In this document: positions 36,458 to 44,993 of the stretch, piece by piece | Position numbering within the stretch: position 1 is the first letter of the stretch | How the letters are laid out: the number at the start of each line of letters is the position of its first letter | Source of the DNA: Achromobacter anxifer | Lineage (GTDB): Bacteria > Pseudomonadota > Gammaproteobacteria > Burkholderiales > Burkholderiaceae_B | DNA: 64,000 nt | Reading direction: 5' to 3' | Assembly: GCF_903652925.1 (NCBI RefSeq) | Contig: NZ_CAHLAR010000007.1 | Location: 124,001 to 188,000 of the forward strand | Notes under the pieces: model-generated | The model's input: only the letters and a program-made list of their open reading frames with translations | The model's database searches: none | Told to the model about the DNA's origin: nothing | Made by a program: the position numbers and the translations under genes

Positions 36458-39400
36458 TTAGGCCTTCTCGACCTTCACCAGGAACGACTTGAATTCCGGC
36501 GTCTGGGAATTCCCGTCGCCCACGAACGGCGTCAGGGTGTTGGTGAGGAAGCCGGGTTTCGCCAGGCCCACGAAGCCCCAGTGGATGGGTATGCCCACAT
36601 GGTGCACGGTCTTGCCCTCGACGGTCAGGGCGCGCAGGCGCTTGGTGACCAGCGCCACCGCCTTGATATAGCCGCGGTTGGACGACACCTTCACGCGCGA
36701 ACCGTTGGCGATTCCCAGTTCCTTGGCCAGCGCCTCGCCGATCTCCACGAACTGCTCGGGCTGGAGAATGGCGTTGATGCGGACGTTCTTGGTCCAGTAG
36801 TGGAAGTGCTCGGTCAAGCGGTAGGTCGTGGCCACGTAGGGGAACTTATCCACCGTGCCCATCGCGGCCAGGTCGTCCTTGAAGACCCGCGCGGCCGGAT
36901 TGCTGGTGACCCCCTTGGCCTTCGGATACAGCGGGTTGTAGCCCAGCGGCGTCTCGAAGGGTTCGTAGTGCTCGGGGAACGGCCCTTCGGCCATGCCCGC
37001 GCGCGCGAAGAAGCGCGCCACGCCCTCCGGGTTCATGATGAACGGGCCCATGCCGCCATCGGGGTTCTCGTCGGCCTTGAAGTCAGGGATGTCGGCGCCG
37101 CCCCAGGCTTTGCCGTTCCACGAAATCAGGCTGCGGCGCGGATCGAAGGGCTTGCCCGCCACGTCGCAGGAGGCGCGGTTGTACAGGATGCGGCGGTTGG
37201 CCGGCCACGCCCAGGCCCAGTTCAGGGTCTGGCCGATGCCGGTCGGGTCGCTGTTGTCGCGCCGCGCCATCAGGTTGCCGGTGGGGCCCCAGGCGCCGGC
37301 GAAGATCCAGCAGCCGCTGATGGTGGAGCCGTCGTCGCGCAGTTCGGCAAAGCCGGCCAGCTGCTCGCCAGCCTTGCGGGTGACCTTGGAAGGATCCTTG
37401 GGATCGGCCAGGTCCACAAGCGCGCGGCCCGCATATTCCTTGGCCAGTTCTTCCGCGGTGGGATTCTGCGGATTGGAGTAAGGCCAGGACAGGTTGACGA
37501 TGGGGTCGGGATACTTGCCGCCCTCTTCCTGGTACATCTTGCGCAGACGCGTGAAGATCAGCGCCATGATCTCGATGTCGCTCTTGGCCTCGCCCGGAGG
37601 CTCGGCGCCCTTCCAGTGCCATTGCAGCCAGCGGCCGGAGTTCACCAGCGCGCCATCTTCCTCGGCGAAACAGGTCGTGGGCAAGCGGAAGACCTCGGTC
37701 TGGATCTTGGACGGATCCACATCGTTGGCTTCGCCCGCGTTGCGCCAGAACTCCGAGGTCTCGGTGACCAGCGGGTCCATGATGACCAGGTACTTCAGCT
37801 TGGCGAAGCCGTCGTTCAGCTTGGCCTTGTTGGGCGCGGCCGCCAGGGGGTTGAAGCCCTGGGCGATGTAGCCGTTCATCTTGCCCTGGACCATGAGCTC
37901 GTAGACCTGCAGCATGTCGTAGAGCTTGTCCAGCTTGGGCAGGTAGTCGAACGCCCAGTTGTTTTCGGCCGTGGCGGACTTGCCCCACCAGGCCTTCATC
38001 AGGCTCACGTGGAACTTGCTGTAGTTCTGCCAGTAGCTCAGCTGGTTGGGCCGCAGGGGTTTCTGCGTGCGCGACTCGATGTACTTGCCGTAGTCCTGTT
38101 CGGGCTCGTTGGGCAGCGTCATGTAGCCGGGCAGCAGGTTCGACATCAGGCCCAGGTCGGTCAGGCCCTGGATGTTCGAGTGCCCGCGCAGCGCGTTCAT
38201 GCCGCCGCCGGCGATGCCGATGTTGCCCAGCAACAGCTGCACCATCGCGCCCGTGCGGATGATCTGCGACCCGATGGAGTGCTGCGTCCAGCCCAGCGCG
38301 TAGAGAATCGTCGCGGCGCGGTTGGTGGTGGCGGTGGATGCCAGCATCTCGCACACCTTCAGGAACTTGTCCTTGGGCGTGCCGCAGACGCGCTCGACCA
38401 TTTCCTCGGTGTAGCGCGAATAGTGCTTCTTCAGCAGCTGGTAGACCGTGCGCGGATGCGCCAGCGTCGGGTCCGTCTTGACGTAGCCGTCGTCGCCGCG
38501 TTCGTAGTCCCAGCTGGCCTTGTTGTAGCTGCGCTTCTCGGCGTCATAGCCGGAATACAGGCCTGCGTCGAACGCGAAGTCCTCGCGCACGATGAAGGAA
38601 AAGTCGGTGTAGTTGCGCACGTACTCGTGCTGGATCTTGTCGTTATCCAACAGGTACTTGATGACGCCGCCCAGGAAAATGATGTCGGTGCCGGTGCGTA
38701 TGGGCGCGTAGAAGTCCGCCACGGATGCCGAGCGCGTAAAGCGCGGATCCACGACGATCAGCTTCGCCTTGTTATGGGCTTTCGCTTCCGTGACCCATTT
38801 GAACCCGCAAGGGTGGGCCTCGGCGGCATTGCCGCCCATGATCAGTACTACGTCCGCGTTCTTGATGTCGACCCAATGGTTCGTCATCGCTCCACGGCCA
38901 AACGTCGGGGCAAGACCTGCCACCGTCGGGCCATGTCAGACACGGGCTTGGTTGTCGAACGCCAGTATCCCCATGCTGCGCACAGTCTTGTGCGTGATGT
39001 AGCCGACCTCGTTGCTGCTTGCCGAGGCCGCCAGCATGCCGGTGGTCAGCCACCGGTTGACGGTCTTGCCGTCCGCGGTCTTCTCGACGAAGTTCGCGTC
39101 GCGGTCCGCCTTCATGAGCTTGGTGATGCGGGTCAGGGCGTCGTCCCACGACATCCGCACCCACTTGTCCGAGCCCGGCGCCCGGTATTCCGGGTACTTC
39201 AGGCGGTTGGGGCTGTGGATGAAGTCGATCAGGGCTGCGCCCTTCGGACAGAGCGTGCCGCGGTTGACGGGGTGGTCAGGGTCGCCCTCGATGTGCATGA
39301 TGCTGGCGCGGGCGTTCTTGGAACCGTCGCCCAAGCCGTACATCAGCAGACCACAGGCGACCGAACAGTAGGGACAGGTGTTGCGCGTTTCAGTCATGCG

Positions 39401-39526
39401 CGCAAGCTTGTACTGGCGGACTTCGGCCATGGCCGTGCCGGGGGCTGCCCCCAGCAAAGCCAGGCTGGAGCCTGCCAGCGTCGCACCGGTCACCTTGAAG
39501 AACTGGCGGCGATTCATGTTGACCAT
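36458..39526 (-). CDS. fdoG: Formate dehydrogenase alpha subunit, selenocysteine-containing
   Basis: A 1022-residue molybdopterin oxidoreductase that oxidises formate in the periplasm. The Tat signal [16 protein letters not shown] starts three residues in. A [4Fe-4S] motif CPYCSVACG...GTLCPKG follows. TGA at 38938-38936 is codon 197, in [22 protein letters not shown]. coli FdnG has Sec at 196 in the same context. Both halves align with the family in one frame, so the stop is read as Sec rather than a mutation. AGGAG lies six bases before the ATG at 39526. It is the first gene of fdoGHI. FdnG and FdoG types are not distinguishable here. Confidence 0.96.
38897..38938 (-). promoter_or_regulatory. 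SECIS element in fdoG
   Basis: Starting with the UGA, the mRNA folds into a stem GGCA/UGCC (38921-38918 with 38912-38909) with apical loop GGUCU (38917-38913). A bulged U at 38922 is flanked by GG/CC pairs (38924-38923 with 38908-38907). The GGUCU loop and the bulged U are the SelB-recognition features of the E. coli fdhF/fdnG elements. Confidence 0.88.
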
Positions 39527-39610
39527 GAAACACTCCTCTCCTGGTGAATGAAAGAGAGCCGTCGGTTCGCGGAAGCGAAAAAGCCCTACGACTCCCAAGG
39601 ATATTTGCCA

Positions 39611-39692
39611 AGTATAGGCTTTGCCTGACGGACGCGCCATGGCATCCGGCCCCAAAGAGACCTTCCTTATGTCTGAAATTTGGCAGCCAAAT
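39611..39692 (-). promoter_or_regulatory. Putative fdo promoter and upstream palindromic operator
   Basis: On the minus strand TATACT (39616-39611) is a good -10 box 85 bases from the fdoG ATG. A perfect palindrome ATTTGGC-A-GCCAAAT (39678-39692) is centred about 80 bases upstream of the predicted transcript start, an activator-like position. A third related half-site, TTGGCAAAT, overlaps the -10 region. No convincing -35 box was seen. The rest of the 330-base gap 39527-39856 shows nothing else clear. Confidence 0.45.
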
Positions 39693-39856
39693 CAGGTTTT
39701 TTCGCAGATTTTGGATGATGCGACGGCTGCTACCATTCCCGGTTGCCTGAACTGGCCGGCATGCCCGCGATTCCGGGGACGCCGCGCAGCCGGATTCCTG
39801 CCTTTTCCCGCCGTTTACTTCCCGCGTTTACTTCCCGCATGACCGTAGGAGCGCCG

Positions 39857-41320
39857 ATGCGCCGCCTTGTTGCCCTGGCCCTGTCCTTCACCGCCGCCGC
39901 GCTTGCGCCGGGCGCCTGCGCCCTGGCTGCGCCCGCCGTCCCGACCCCGGCCGCCGCCGCCACCGAAGCGGCCCATCAGGCCGCCATGGAGGGCTACCTC
40001 TACTTCTACCCGCTGGTGACGATGGACCTGACCCGGCGCCAGTTCGTCCATCCCTCGCGAGGCGCCGAGGGCGCACCGGCCAACACCTTTCTGCATGGCC
40101 GCGCGCTGCCTCGACCCGGCGCCGCCACGCCCTGGGCCAATCCCGACATGCTGCGCAGCACGGCCTGGCTGGACCTGACTGCCGGGCCGGTGGTGCTGTC
40201 GGTGCCGGACACCCGTGGACGCCTCTATACCCTGACGCTGCTGGACATGTGGACCGATGCGTTCGCCACCCTGGGCAAGCGCAGCACCGGCACGGCCAAG
40301 GGCAACACGGTCATCGTGCCGCCGGGCTGGAGCGGCGTCCTGCCTTCGGGCATGGCCCGCATCGACGCCCCCACCGCCCACGTGTGGGCGAAGAACCTGA
40401 TGCAGGCGGACGGAGCGGCCGACTATCCGGCTGTCCACGCCCTGCAGGACGGCTTCATCCTGACGCCGCTGGCGCAATGGAACCTGCCCGCGCAGGCGCA
40501 ACAGGTGAAGTCCGATCCCTCGCTGAATCTGCAGGTCCCGGTGCGCGAGCAGGTCGAATCCATGCCGACGGCCGCCTACTTCGAGTACGCGGCCGAGCTG
40601 CTGCGCAAGAATCCGCCACACCCCACCGACCAGCCGGTGCTTGCCAGGCTGCGCGGCGCCGGGCTGATCGCGGGACGGCCGTTCGACTTTGCCCAGCTCG
40701 GCCACCCTGCCAAGCAGGGCATGCGCCGCGGCTTGCGGGCGGGGCGCGAACGCATGGTGGCCGCGGCCGGCGCCACGGTGCGCAGCATGAACGGCTGGCA
40801 CCAGGAGACCGCCAGCGTCGGCGTCTATGGCAATTCCTATCTGCGGCGCGCCCTGGCCGCGCAGGCGCAGCCGGGCGCGGGCCTGCCCGAGGACCTGAGC
40901 GTGCTGCTGCTGGCCGCCGACAGCCAGGGCGCGCCGCTGGATGGCGCGCAAGGCTATACGTTGCATTTCGCCAGCGGCGAGTTGCCGCCCGCCGGGGCGC
41001 TGTGGTCGCTGGCGGCCTACGACGGCCAGGGCATGCCGTTTGCCAACCCGCTGGACCGCTATGCGCTGGGCGACCGAGATCCCCTGCGCTACAACGCCGA
41101 CGGCTCGCTGGACCTGCGCCTGAGTCACGCGCCGCCCCCGCCCGAAGACCAGGCCAACTGGCTGCCCCTGCCCGCTGCGGGACCGGCCAGCGTGCTGCTG
41201 CGCGTCTACGCGCCAGACCCCGCGCTGCTGGACGGCCTGTGGATGCCGCCGGCCCTGCTGCGCGACGCTCCTCCTCAGCCCGAAGAAACCCCGGAAGCCG
41301 CCGAAAAGACGCAACCATGA
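39857..41320 (+). CDS. DUF1254/DUF1214 domain protein
   Basis: A 487-residue exported protein. A signal sequence (MRRLVALALSFTAAALAPGACALA) precedes a DUF1254 domain (YLYFYPLVTMDLTRRQFVHP; DTRGRLYTLTLLDMWTDAFATLGKRSTGT). A C-terminal DUF1214 domain follows (GYTLHFASGELPPAGALWSLAAYDGQGMPFANPLDRYALGDR). AGGAG lies five bases upstream of this ATG. The family is widespread and its function is unknown. Divergent from fdoG and not obviously linked to formate metabolism. Confidence 0.85.
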   Translation: MRRLVALALSFTAAALAPGACALAAPAVPTPAAAATEAAHQAAMEGYLYFYPLVTMDLTRRQFVHPSRGAEGAPANTFLHGRALPRPGAATPWANPDMLRSTAWLDLTAGPVVLSVPDTRGRLYTLTLLDMWTDAFATLGKRSTGTAKGNTVIVPPGWSGVLPSGMARIDAPTAHVWAKNLMQADGAADYPAVHALQDGFILTPLAQWNLPAQAQQVKSDPSLNLQVPVREQVESMPTAAYFEYAAELLRKNPPHPTDQPVLARLRGAGLIAGRPFDFAQLGHPAKQGMRRGLRAGRERMVAAAGATVRSMNGWHQETASVGVYGNSYLRRALAAQAQPGAGLPEDLSVLLLAADSQGAPLDGAQGYTLHFASGELPPAGALWSLAAYDGQGMPFANPLDRYALGDRDPLRYNADGSLDLRLSHAPPPPEDQANWLPLPAAGPASVLLRVYAPDPALLDGLWMPPALLRDAPPQPEETPEAAEKTQP

Positions 41321-41370
41321 CAGGCGGCTGCCGCTACCATAGGTGTTTTATCCAAGATTGAACGCCCGCC

Positions 41371-41874
41371 ATGGACGAAGCCTTTAGCCACCAATTGTCG
41401 ATGACCATCCTGATGACGCCTGACATGGCGAATTTCTCGGGAAATGTGCACGGCGGCACCATCCTCAAGTACCTGGACCAGGTGGCCTACGCCTGTGCCA
41501 GCCGCTACGCCGGCCAGTATGTGGTGACCTTGTCGGTCGACCAGGTCGTGTTCCGCGAGCCCATCCACGTGGGCGAGCTGGTGACCTTTCTGGCGGCCGT
41601 GAACTACACGGGCCGCACCTCGATGGAAATCGGCATCAAGGTCATCACCGAGGACATCCGCAAGAAGCTCGTGCGCCACACCAACAGCTGCTACTTCACG
41701 ATGGTGGCGGTGGACGAACAGGGCGCGCCCACCGCGGTGCCGCCGCTGGAGCCCCGCAACCTGGAAGAAAAGCAGCGCATGGAGGCCGCCCGGCTGCGGC
41801 GCGAACTGCGCCAGGAAATGGAACGCCGGCACGGCGAGATCAAGCGCGAAACCACGCACGACGCCCAGCCCTGA
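41371..41874 (+). CDS. Acyl-CoA thioesterase, hot-dog fold (YciA/acot type)
   Basis: A 167-residue thioesterase. The family motif is NFSGNVHGGTILKYLDQVAYACASRYAG with the catalytic Asp, followed by VVTLSVDQVVFREPIHVGELVTFLAAVNYTGRTSMEIGI. It hydrolyses acyl-CoA to free acid and CoA. The C-terminal 40 residues form a charged helix (EEKQRMEAARLRRELRQEMERR) not required by the fold. A strong terminator follows 25 bases later. Confidence 0.9.
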   Translation: MDEAFSHQLSMTILMTPDMANFSGNVHGGTILKYLDQVAYACASRYAGQYVVTLSVDQVVFREPIHVGELVTFLAAVNYTGRTSMEIGIKVITEDIRKKLVRHTNSCYFTMVAVDEQGAPTAVPPLEPRNLEEKQRMEAARLRRELRQEMERRHGEIKRETTHDAQP

Positions 41875-41897
41875 AACGGAACCCGCGATCGGCCAAT

Positions 41898-41928
41898 GAA
41901 AAACGAGCCCCTCGGGGCTCGTTTTTTT
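41898..41928. terminator. Bidirectional rho-independent terminator
   Basis: The stem ACGAGCCC/GGGCTCGT with a CTCG loop is flanked by AAAAA on the left and TTTTTTT on the right. It separates the plus-strand thioesterase gene from the convergent hydroxylase gene. Confidence 0.92.
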
Positions 41929-41976
41929 GGCCAGGCCGTGAAAGGCGTCCCCGGCGCGCGGCGCTCAGGACCGCGT

Positions 41977-42984
41977 TCAGGCGCGTTCGGCGGACGCCGG
42001 CGGGGACGGCGGCGCGGCGGCAGGCTCGCGGTCGCGGCCGACCATGCGCTTGAGACCCAGCCACTGCTGCGACCAGAAGCCGCGCCCGTAGTCCCGTCCG
42101 CCCAGTTCCGGCTGCTGGTCATGGATGCCGGTGGGGCCGTAGCCCACGCCAAAACGGGCGGTACGGAACAGCACGTCCCAGATCGGAAACAGCGCGGCGA
42201 AGTTGTAGCCGCCCACCGGCCCCGGCGACGAAGCGTCATAGGCGATGGAATGATGGTGGCGGTGGAAGCGCGGGCTGACCAGCAAGCGCTCGCCGATGGC
42301 GCCGAAATGCATCCGCAGATTGGCGTGCGAGAAGCTCTGCGCCAGCTGGGTGATGGCCACCACCATGATGAACTGCGCGGGCGGCACGCCCACCAGCTGC
42401 GACACGAACACCACCAGCACGTCACGCAGCATGTCGTCCAACAGGTGGTTGCGGTCGTCGCTCCACATGGTCATCTGGCGCTGGCTGTGGTGCACGGCGT
42501 GCAAGGCCCAGAGCCAGCCGAAACGGTGCTGGGCGCGGTGATAGAAGTAGTCCACCGCGTCGAACAGCAGCAGGTAGATGATCAGGCTGACCCAGGCCTT
42601 GTCCGTCACACCGGGCCAGTACTGGTCCAGCTGGAATGGCGCGAAGCCCCAGACGTGCAACTGGCCGAACACGCTGTCCCACAGCGGATCCACCGTGAAA
42701 AACAACATCAGCCGGAAGGCGCCCAAGCGGTGAATCAACGTGTACAGCACGTCGATGCCGATCTGGCGGCGGTCGGTGACGGCCTCGACGGGATGCAGGC
42801 GCTGCAGCGGGCCGAACACCAGCAGCAGCACCACGACCTGCAACAGGCCGACCAGCAACCACATGGTGGCGTCGTAGCCATCCTCGATGAAGTTGCTCAG
42901 GCCCAGGTGGAACAGCGCGGGCTGAATCGCCGTTTCGAAGAGCCATTGCTGGCACTCTCCGAACAATTGACTAAGCGTATCCAT
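41977..42984 (-). CDS. Fatty acid hydroxylase / sterol desaturase family protein
   Basis: A 335-residue membrane di-iron enzyme. Hydrophobic helices flank the histidine boxes HRAQH, HAVHHSQ and HRHHHS, which are the expected di-iron ligands. The start at 42984 follows the deacetylase stop by two bases, so it is co-transcribed with the two genes upstream. The C-terminus is a variable Pro/Ala tail. Its substrate, perhaps a lipid or hopanoid/sterol-like molecule, is unknown. Confidence 0.87.
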   Translation of the reverse strand: MDTLSQLFGECQQWLFETAIQPALFHLGLSNFIEDGYDATMWLLVGLLQVVVLLLVFGPLQRLHPVEAVTDRRQIGIDVLYTLIHRLGAFRLMLFFTVDPLWDSVFGQLHVWGFAPFQLDQYWPGVTDKAWVSLIIYLLLFDAVDYFYHRAQHRFGWLWALHAVHHSQRQMTMWSDDRNHLLDDMLRDVLVVFVSQLVGVPPAQFIMVVAITQLAQSFSHANLRMHFGAIGERLLVSPRFHRHHHSIAYDASSPGPVGGYNFAALFPIWDVLFRTARFGVGYGPTGIHDQQPELGGRDYGRGFWSQQWLGLKRMVGRDREPAAAPPSPPASAERA

Positions 42985-42986
42985 GA

Positions 42987-43856
42987 TCAATGATGCGTAG
43001 CGATCCAGTCGCGGTAGGACGGATGCGTATCCAAAGTAGCAAAACAATAGCCCTTGCGCTGCAAACCTTCAATCAGCGGCTCCAACACCGCCGGCGCCCA
43101 GGGGTCCTGGCGCGACCAGATGCCCAAATGGGCGAGCAAAATGTCGCCGGGCTTGATGGTGCGCAGCGCCTGGTCCAGCAGGCGGGCATTGGGGTACTTG
43201 TCGCTGGGCAGTTCGTCGCCCAGGAAACCAGCCGGCGCCCAGCCCACGTGCTCGAAACCGCAGGCCTTGGCCGCCTTCAGCAGGGCGGGCGAGGTCTTGC
43301 CGCCCGGCGCGCGGTAGATCGGCAGCATGTTCTTGCCGGTCATCTGGTGAAAGCGGGTGGCGGAACGCTTGATCTCGGCGCAATACTGCTCGGCGGTCCA
43401 GTCGAAACGCTTGCCCGCGTCCGGACCGGCGCTGGGCTTGACGCGGAATTTTCCGCCCGGCAGGTCGGACTGCCAGTACACGTGGTCGTAGGTATGCGAG
43501 CCGAAGACATGGCCTTCGGCCGCGCGCGCCTTCCACCACGGCGCCCACACGTCGTCCAGGCTGGAACCGTCGGTCAGCGTGCGTTCGTTGGCCAGGAAGA
43601 AAGTGACCTTGACGTTGTGACGCGCCAGCACGTCGGCGATCAGCGGCGCCACGCCCATGTGACCGGTGTCGAAGGTCAGGTAGACGGGCTTGTCGCAGGT
43701 GGCGGGCGCAGCCATTCCCATCGCGGGAAAGGCCACCGTGAGTACGGCCGCGGCAAGAAGCCGTTTTGCCGCCGTCCCCGCCGGGCCGCTTCCGGGCAAA
43801 ACAGCCGTCTTGGGGGGGACTGCGGCGTGCGGAGCCTTATCAGCGGGTTGGAGCAT
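42987..43856 (-). CDS. Polysaccharide deacetylase (NodB homology domain)
   Basis: A 289-residue carbohydrate esterase 4 enzyme. A hydrophobic signal or anchor (about residues 31-50) precedes the NodB domain: TFDTGH with D63 (one of the usual two Asp is Thr), SHTYDH with H121 and H125, and YRAPGGK. It should remove N-acetyl or similar groups from an extracellular glycan. The first 30 residues are encoded by a diverged copy of the 82-bp repeat seen at 34.8 kb. The start overlaps the upstream beta-propeller gene by 17 bases. Confidence 0.85.
   Translation of the reverse strand: MLQPADKAPHAAVPPKTAVLPGSGPAGTAAKRLLAAAVLTVAFPAMGMAAPATCDKPVYLTFDTGHMGVAPLIADVLARHNVKVTFFLANERTLTDGSSLDDVWAPWWKARAAEGHVFGSHTYDHVYWQSDLPGGKFRVKPSAGPDAGKRFDWTAEQYCAEIKRSATRFHQMTGKNMLPIYRAPGGKTSPALLKAAKACGFEHVGWAPAGFLGDELPSDKYPNARLLDQALRTIKPGDILLAHLGIWSRQDPWAPAVLEPLIEGLQRKGYCFATLDTHPSYRDWIATHH
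43757..43832 (-). repeat. Diverged copy of the 82-bp repeat inside the deacetylase 5' end
   Basis: On the minus strand the order CCCCCCCAAG, CTGTTTTGCCCG and GCGGCCCGGCGGGG matches the 82-bp unit, and the inverted repeat GTTTTGCC/GGCAAAAC (43763-43770 with 43795-43802) takes the place of TTTTCCC/GGGAAAA. It encodes residues about 9-33 of the deacetylase. Confidence 0.55.
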
Positions 43857-44820
43857 GGTTCAAGGTCCAGACGCCATGGGGCGACTTGCCCACCGGCACC
43901 TGATTGACCACCTTCTTCTGCTCCAGGTCCACCACGGTGAGCTTGCGGGCCCAGCGCGAGGTGACCAGCAGCGTCTTGCCGTCGGCCAGCACGTCCATGC
44001 AATCGGGGCCGCCGGGCACCGCGAAGGTGTCGGTGACGGCGAGCGTCTGCATGTCGATGCGGCTGATGGAATTGGCCGTGCGGTTGCTCACGAACAGATG
44101 GCGCTTGTCGCCCTGCGCGCGGAAGGCGTGGGCGCCGGCCGCGGTCTTGATGCGCGTCACCAGCTTGGCCGGGCCGTTGCTCACGTCGTAGGCTTCGACG
44201 TAGGAGTCGCCCGTCAGCGCGACCAGCAGGGTCTTCTGGTCGGGCGTCAGGAACACGTCGGCGGGCGTCTTGCCCACCGACACCGTCCACTTCGGCGTCT
44301 GCGTGGCCAGGTCGATGGCGATGAGCTGGTCGCTGTCCTGCAACGTCACGTAAGCCGTGGTGCTGGCCTTGTCGATCATGATGTGGCTGGGCGTCTTGCC
44401 GGCCGGAATGCGCTTGACCAGCTTCAGGTCAAAGCCTTTTTCCAGCGGCTTCCAGGCATAGATGTCGATGTGGTCGAGGCGGTTGGCCGCGGTCACGAAC
44501 CACTTCATGTCCGGCGAGAACTGCAACTGGTAAGGGTCGACGATGCCCGTCAGCGTGCGCTGCACTTCGCCCGTCTTGGGATCCATCAGCGTGATCGAGT
44601 CGCTGGTGGCGTTGGCCACCATGAGCGATTTCTCGTCGGGCGTGAGGTACAGGTGATGCGGTTCCTTGCCCGTGGGCACGCGCCGCAATTCCTTGTAGGA
44701 GGCCGGATCAACGATGCTGACGTTGGCGTCCAGGGAGTTCAGGACAAAAATCGGGGCTGAGGCCGCCGCGGCGCTGAGCGCCATCCCTACGCCGAAGAGG
44801 GCGTAGCGGACAAAATGCAT
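43840..44820 (-). CDS. YVTN-type beta-propeller protein
   Basis: A 326-residue exported beta-propeller. A signal peptide (MHFVRYALFGVGMALSAAAASA) is followed by seven-blade repeats such as VLNSLDANVSIVDP, HHLYLTPDEKSLMVANA, FLTPDQKTLLVAL and DVLADGKTLLVTSRWARKL. Such propellers often act in surface or cytochrome-linked binding; the role here is unknown. It is the first gene of a three-gene set with the deacetylase and hydroxylase. The ATG at 44820 is preferred to a TTG three codons earlier. Confidence 0.82.
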   Translation of the reverse strand: MHFVRYALFGVGMALSAAAASAPIFVLNSLDANVSIVDPASYKELRRVPTGKEPHHLYLTPDEKSLMVANATSDSITLMDPKTGEVQRTLTGIVDPYQLQFSPDMKWFVTAANRLDHIDIYAWKPLEKGFDLKLVKRIPAGKTPSHIMIDKASTTAYVTLQDSDQLIAIDLATQTPKWTVSVGKTPADVFLTPDQKTLLVALTGDSYVEAYDVSNGPAKLVTRIKTAAGAHAFRAQGDKRHLFVSNRTANSISRIDMQTLAVTDTFAVPGGPDCMDVLADGKTLLVTSRWARKLTVVDLEQKKVVNQVPVGKSPHGVWTLNHAPTR

Positions 44821-44930
44821 GGGATTCAATTTCTAGGTCCGGCAAAGGAGAATCGGGCAGGCACCCGGTGCTCGCCATTTTAGGCTTAGCTAGCCGACAA
44901 AAGCGCGACACCCCCCGGTTTGGCCACAAA

Positions 44931-44968
44931 CGCATACGCCTGTTGCGACCCAGCAACAGGCGTATGCG
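44931..44968 (-). terminator. Perfect 16-bp hairpin after the DUF2950 gene
   Basis: Arms CGCATACGCCTGTTGC (44931-44946) and its exact complement (44953-44968) enclose a six-base loop. On the minus strand a short TTTG follows. It most likely ends the DUF3300-DUF2950 transcript; the weak U-run leaves some doubt. Confidence 0.65.
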
Positions 44969-44993
44969 GATCAACCTCGGAAAACCCGAAAAA

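Noticed and set aside
36458-39526. fdoG as a pseudogene split by a nonsense mutation
   Set aside because: Both sides stay in one frame, the UGA is at the family's Sec position, a SECIS hairpin follows, and all sel genes are present.
36323-39547. Very long plus-strand open frame opposite fdoG (over 1000 codons)
   Set aside because: It is antisense to conserved fdoG/fdoH coding sequence and has no recognisable domain; long antisense frames are expected at this GC content.
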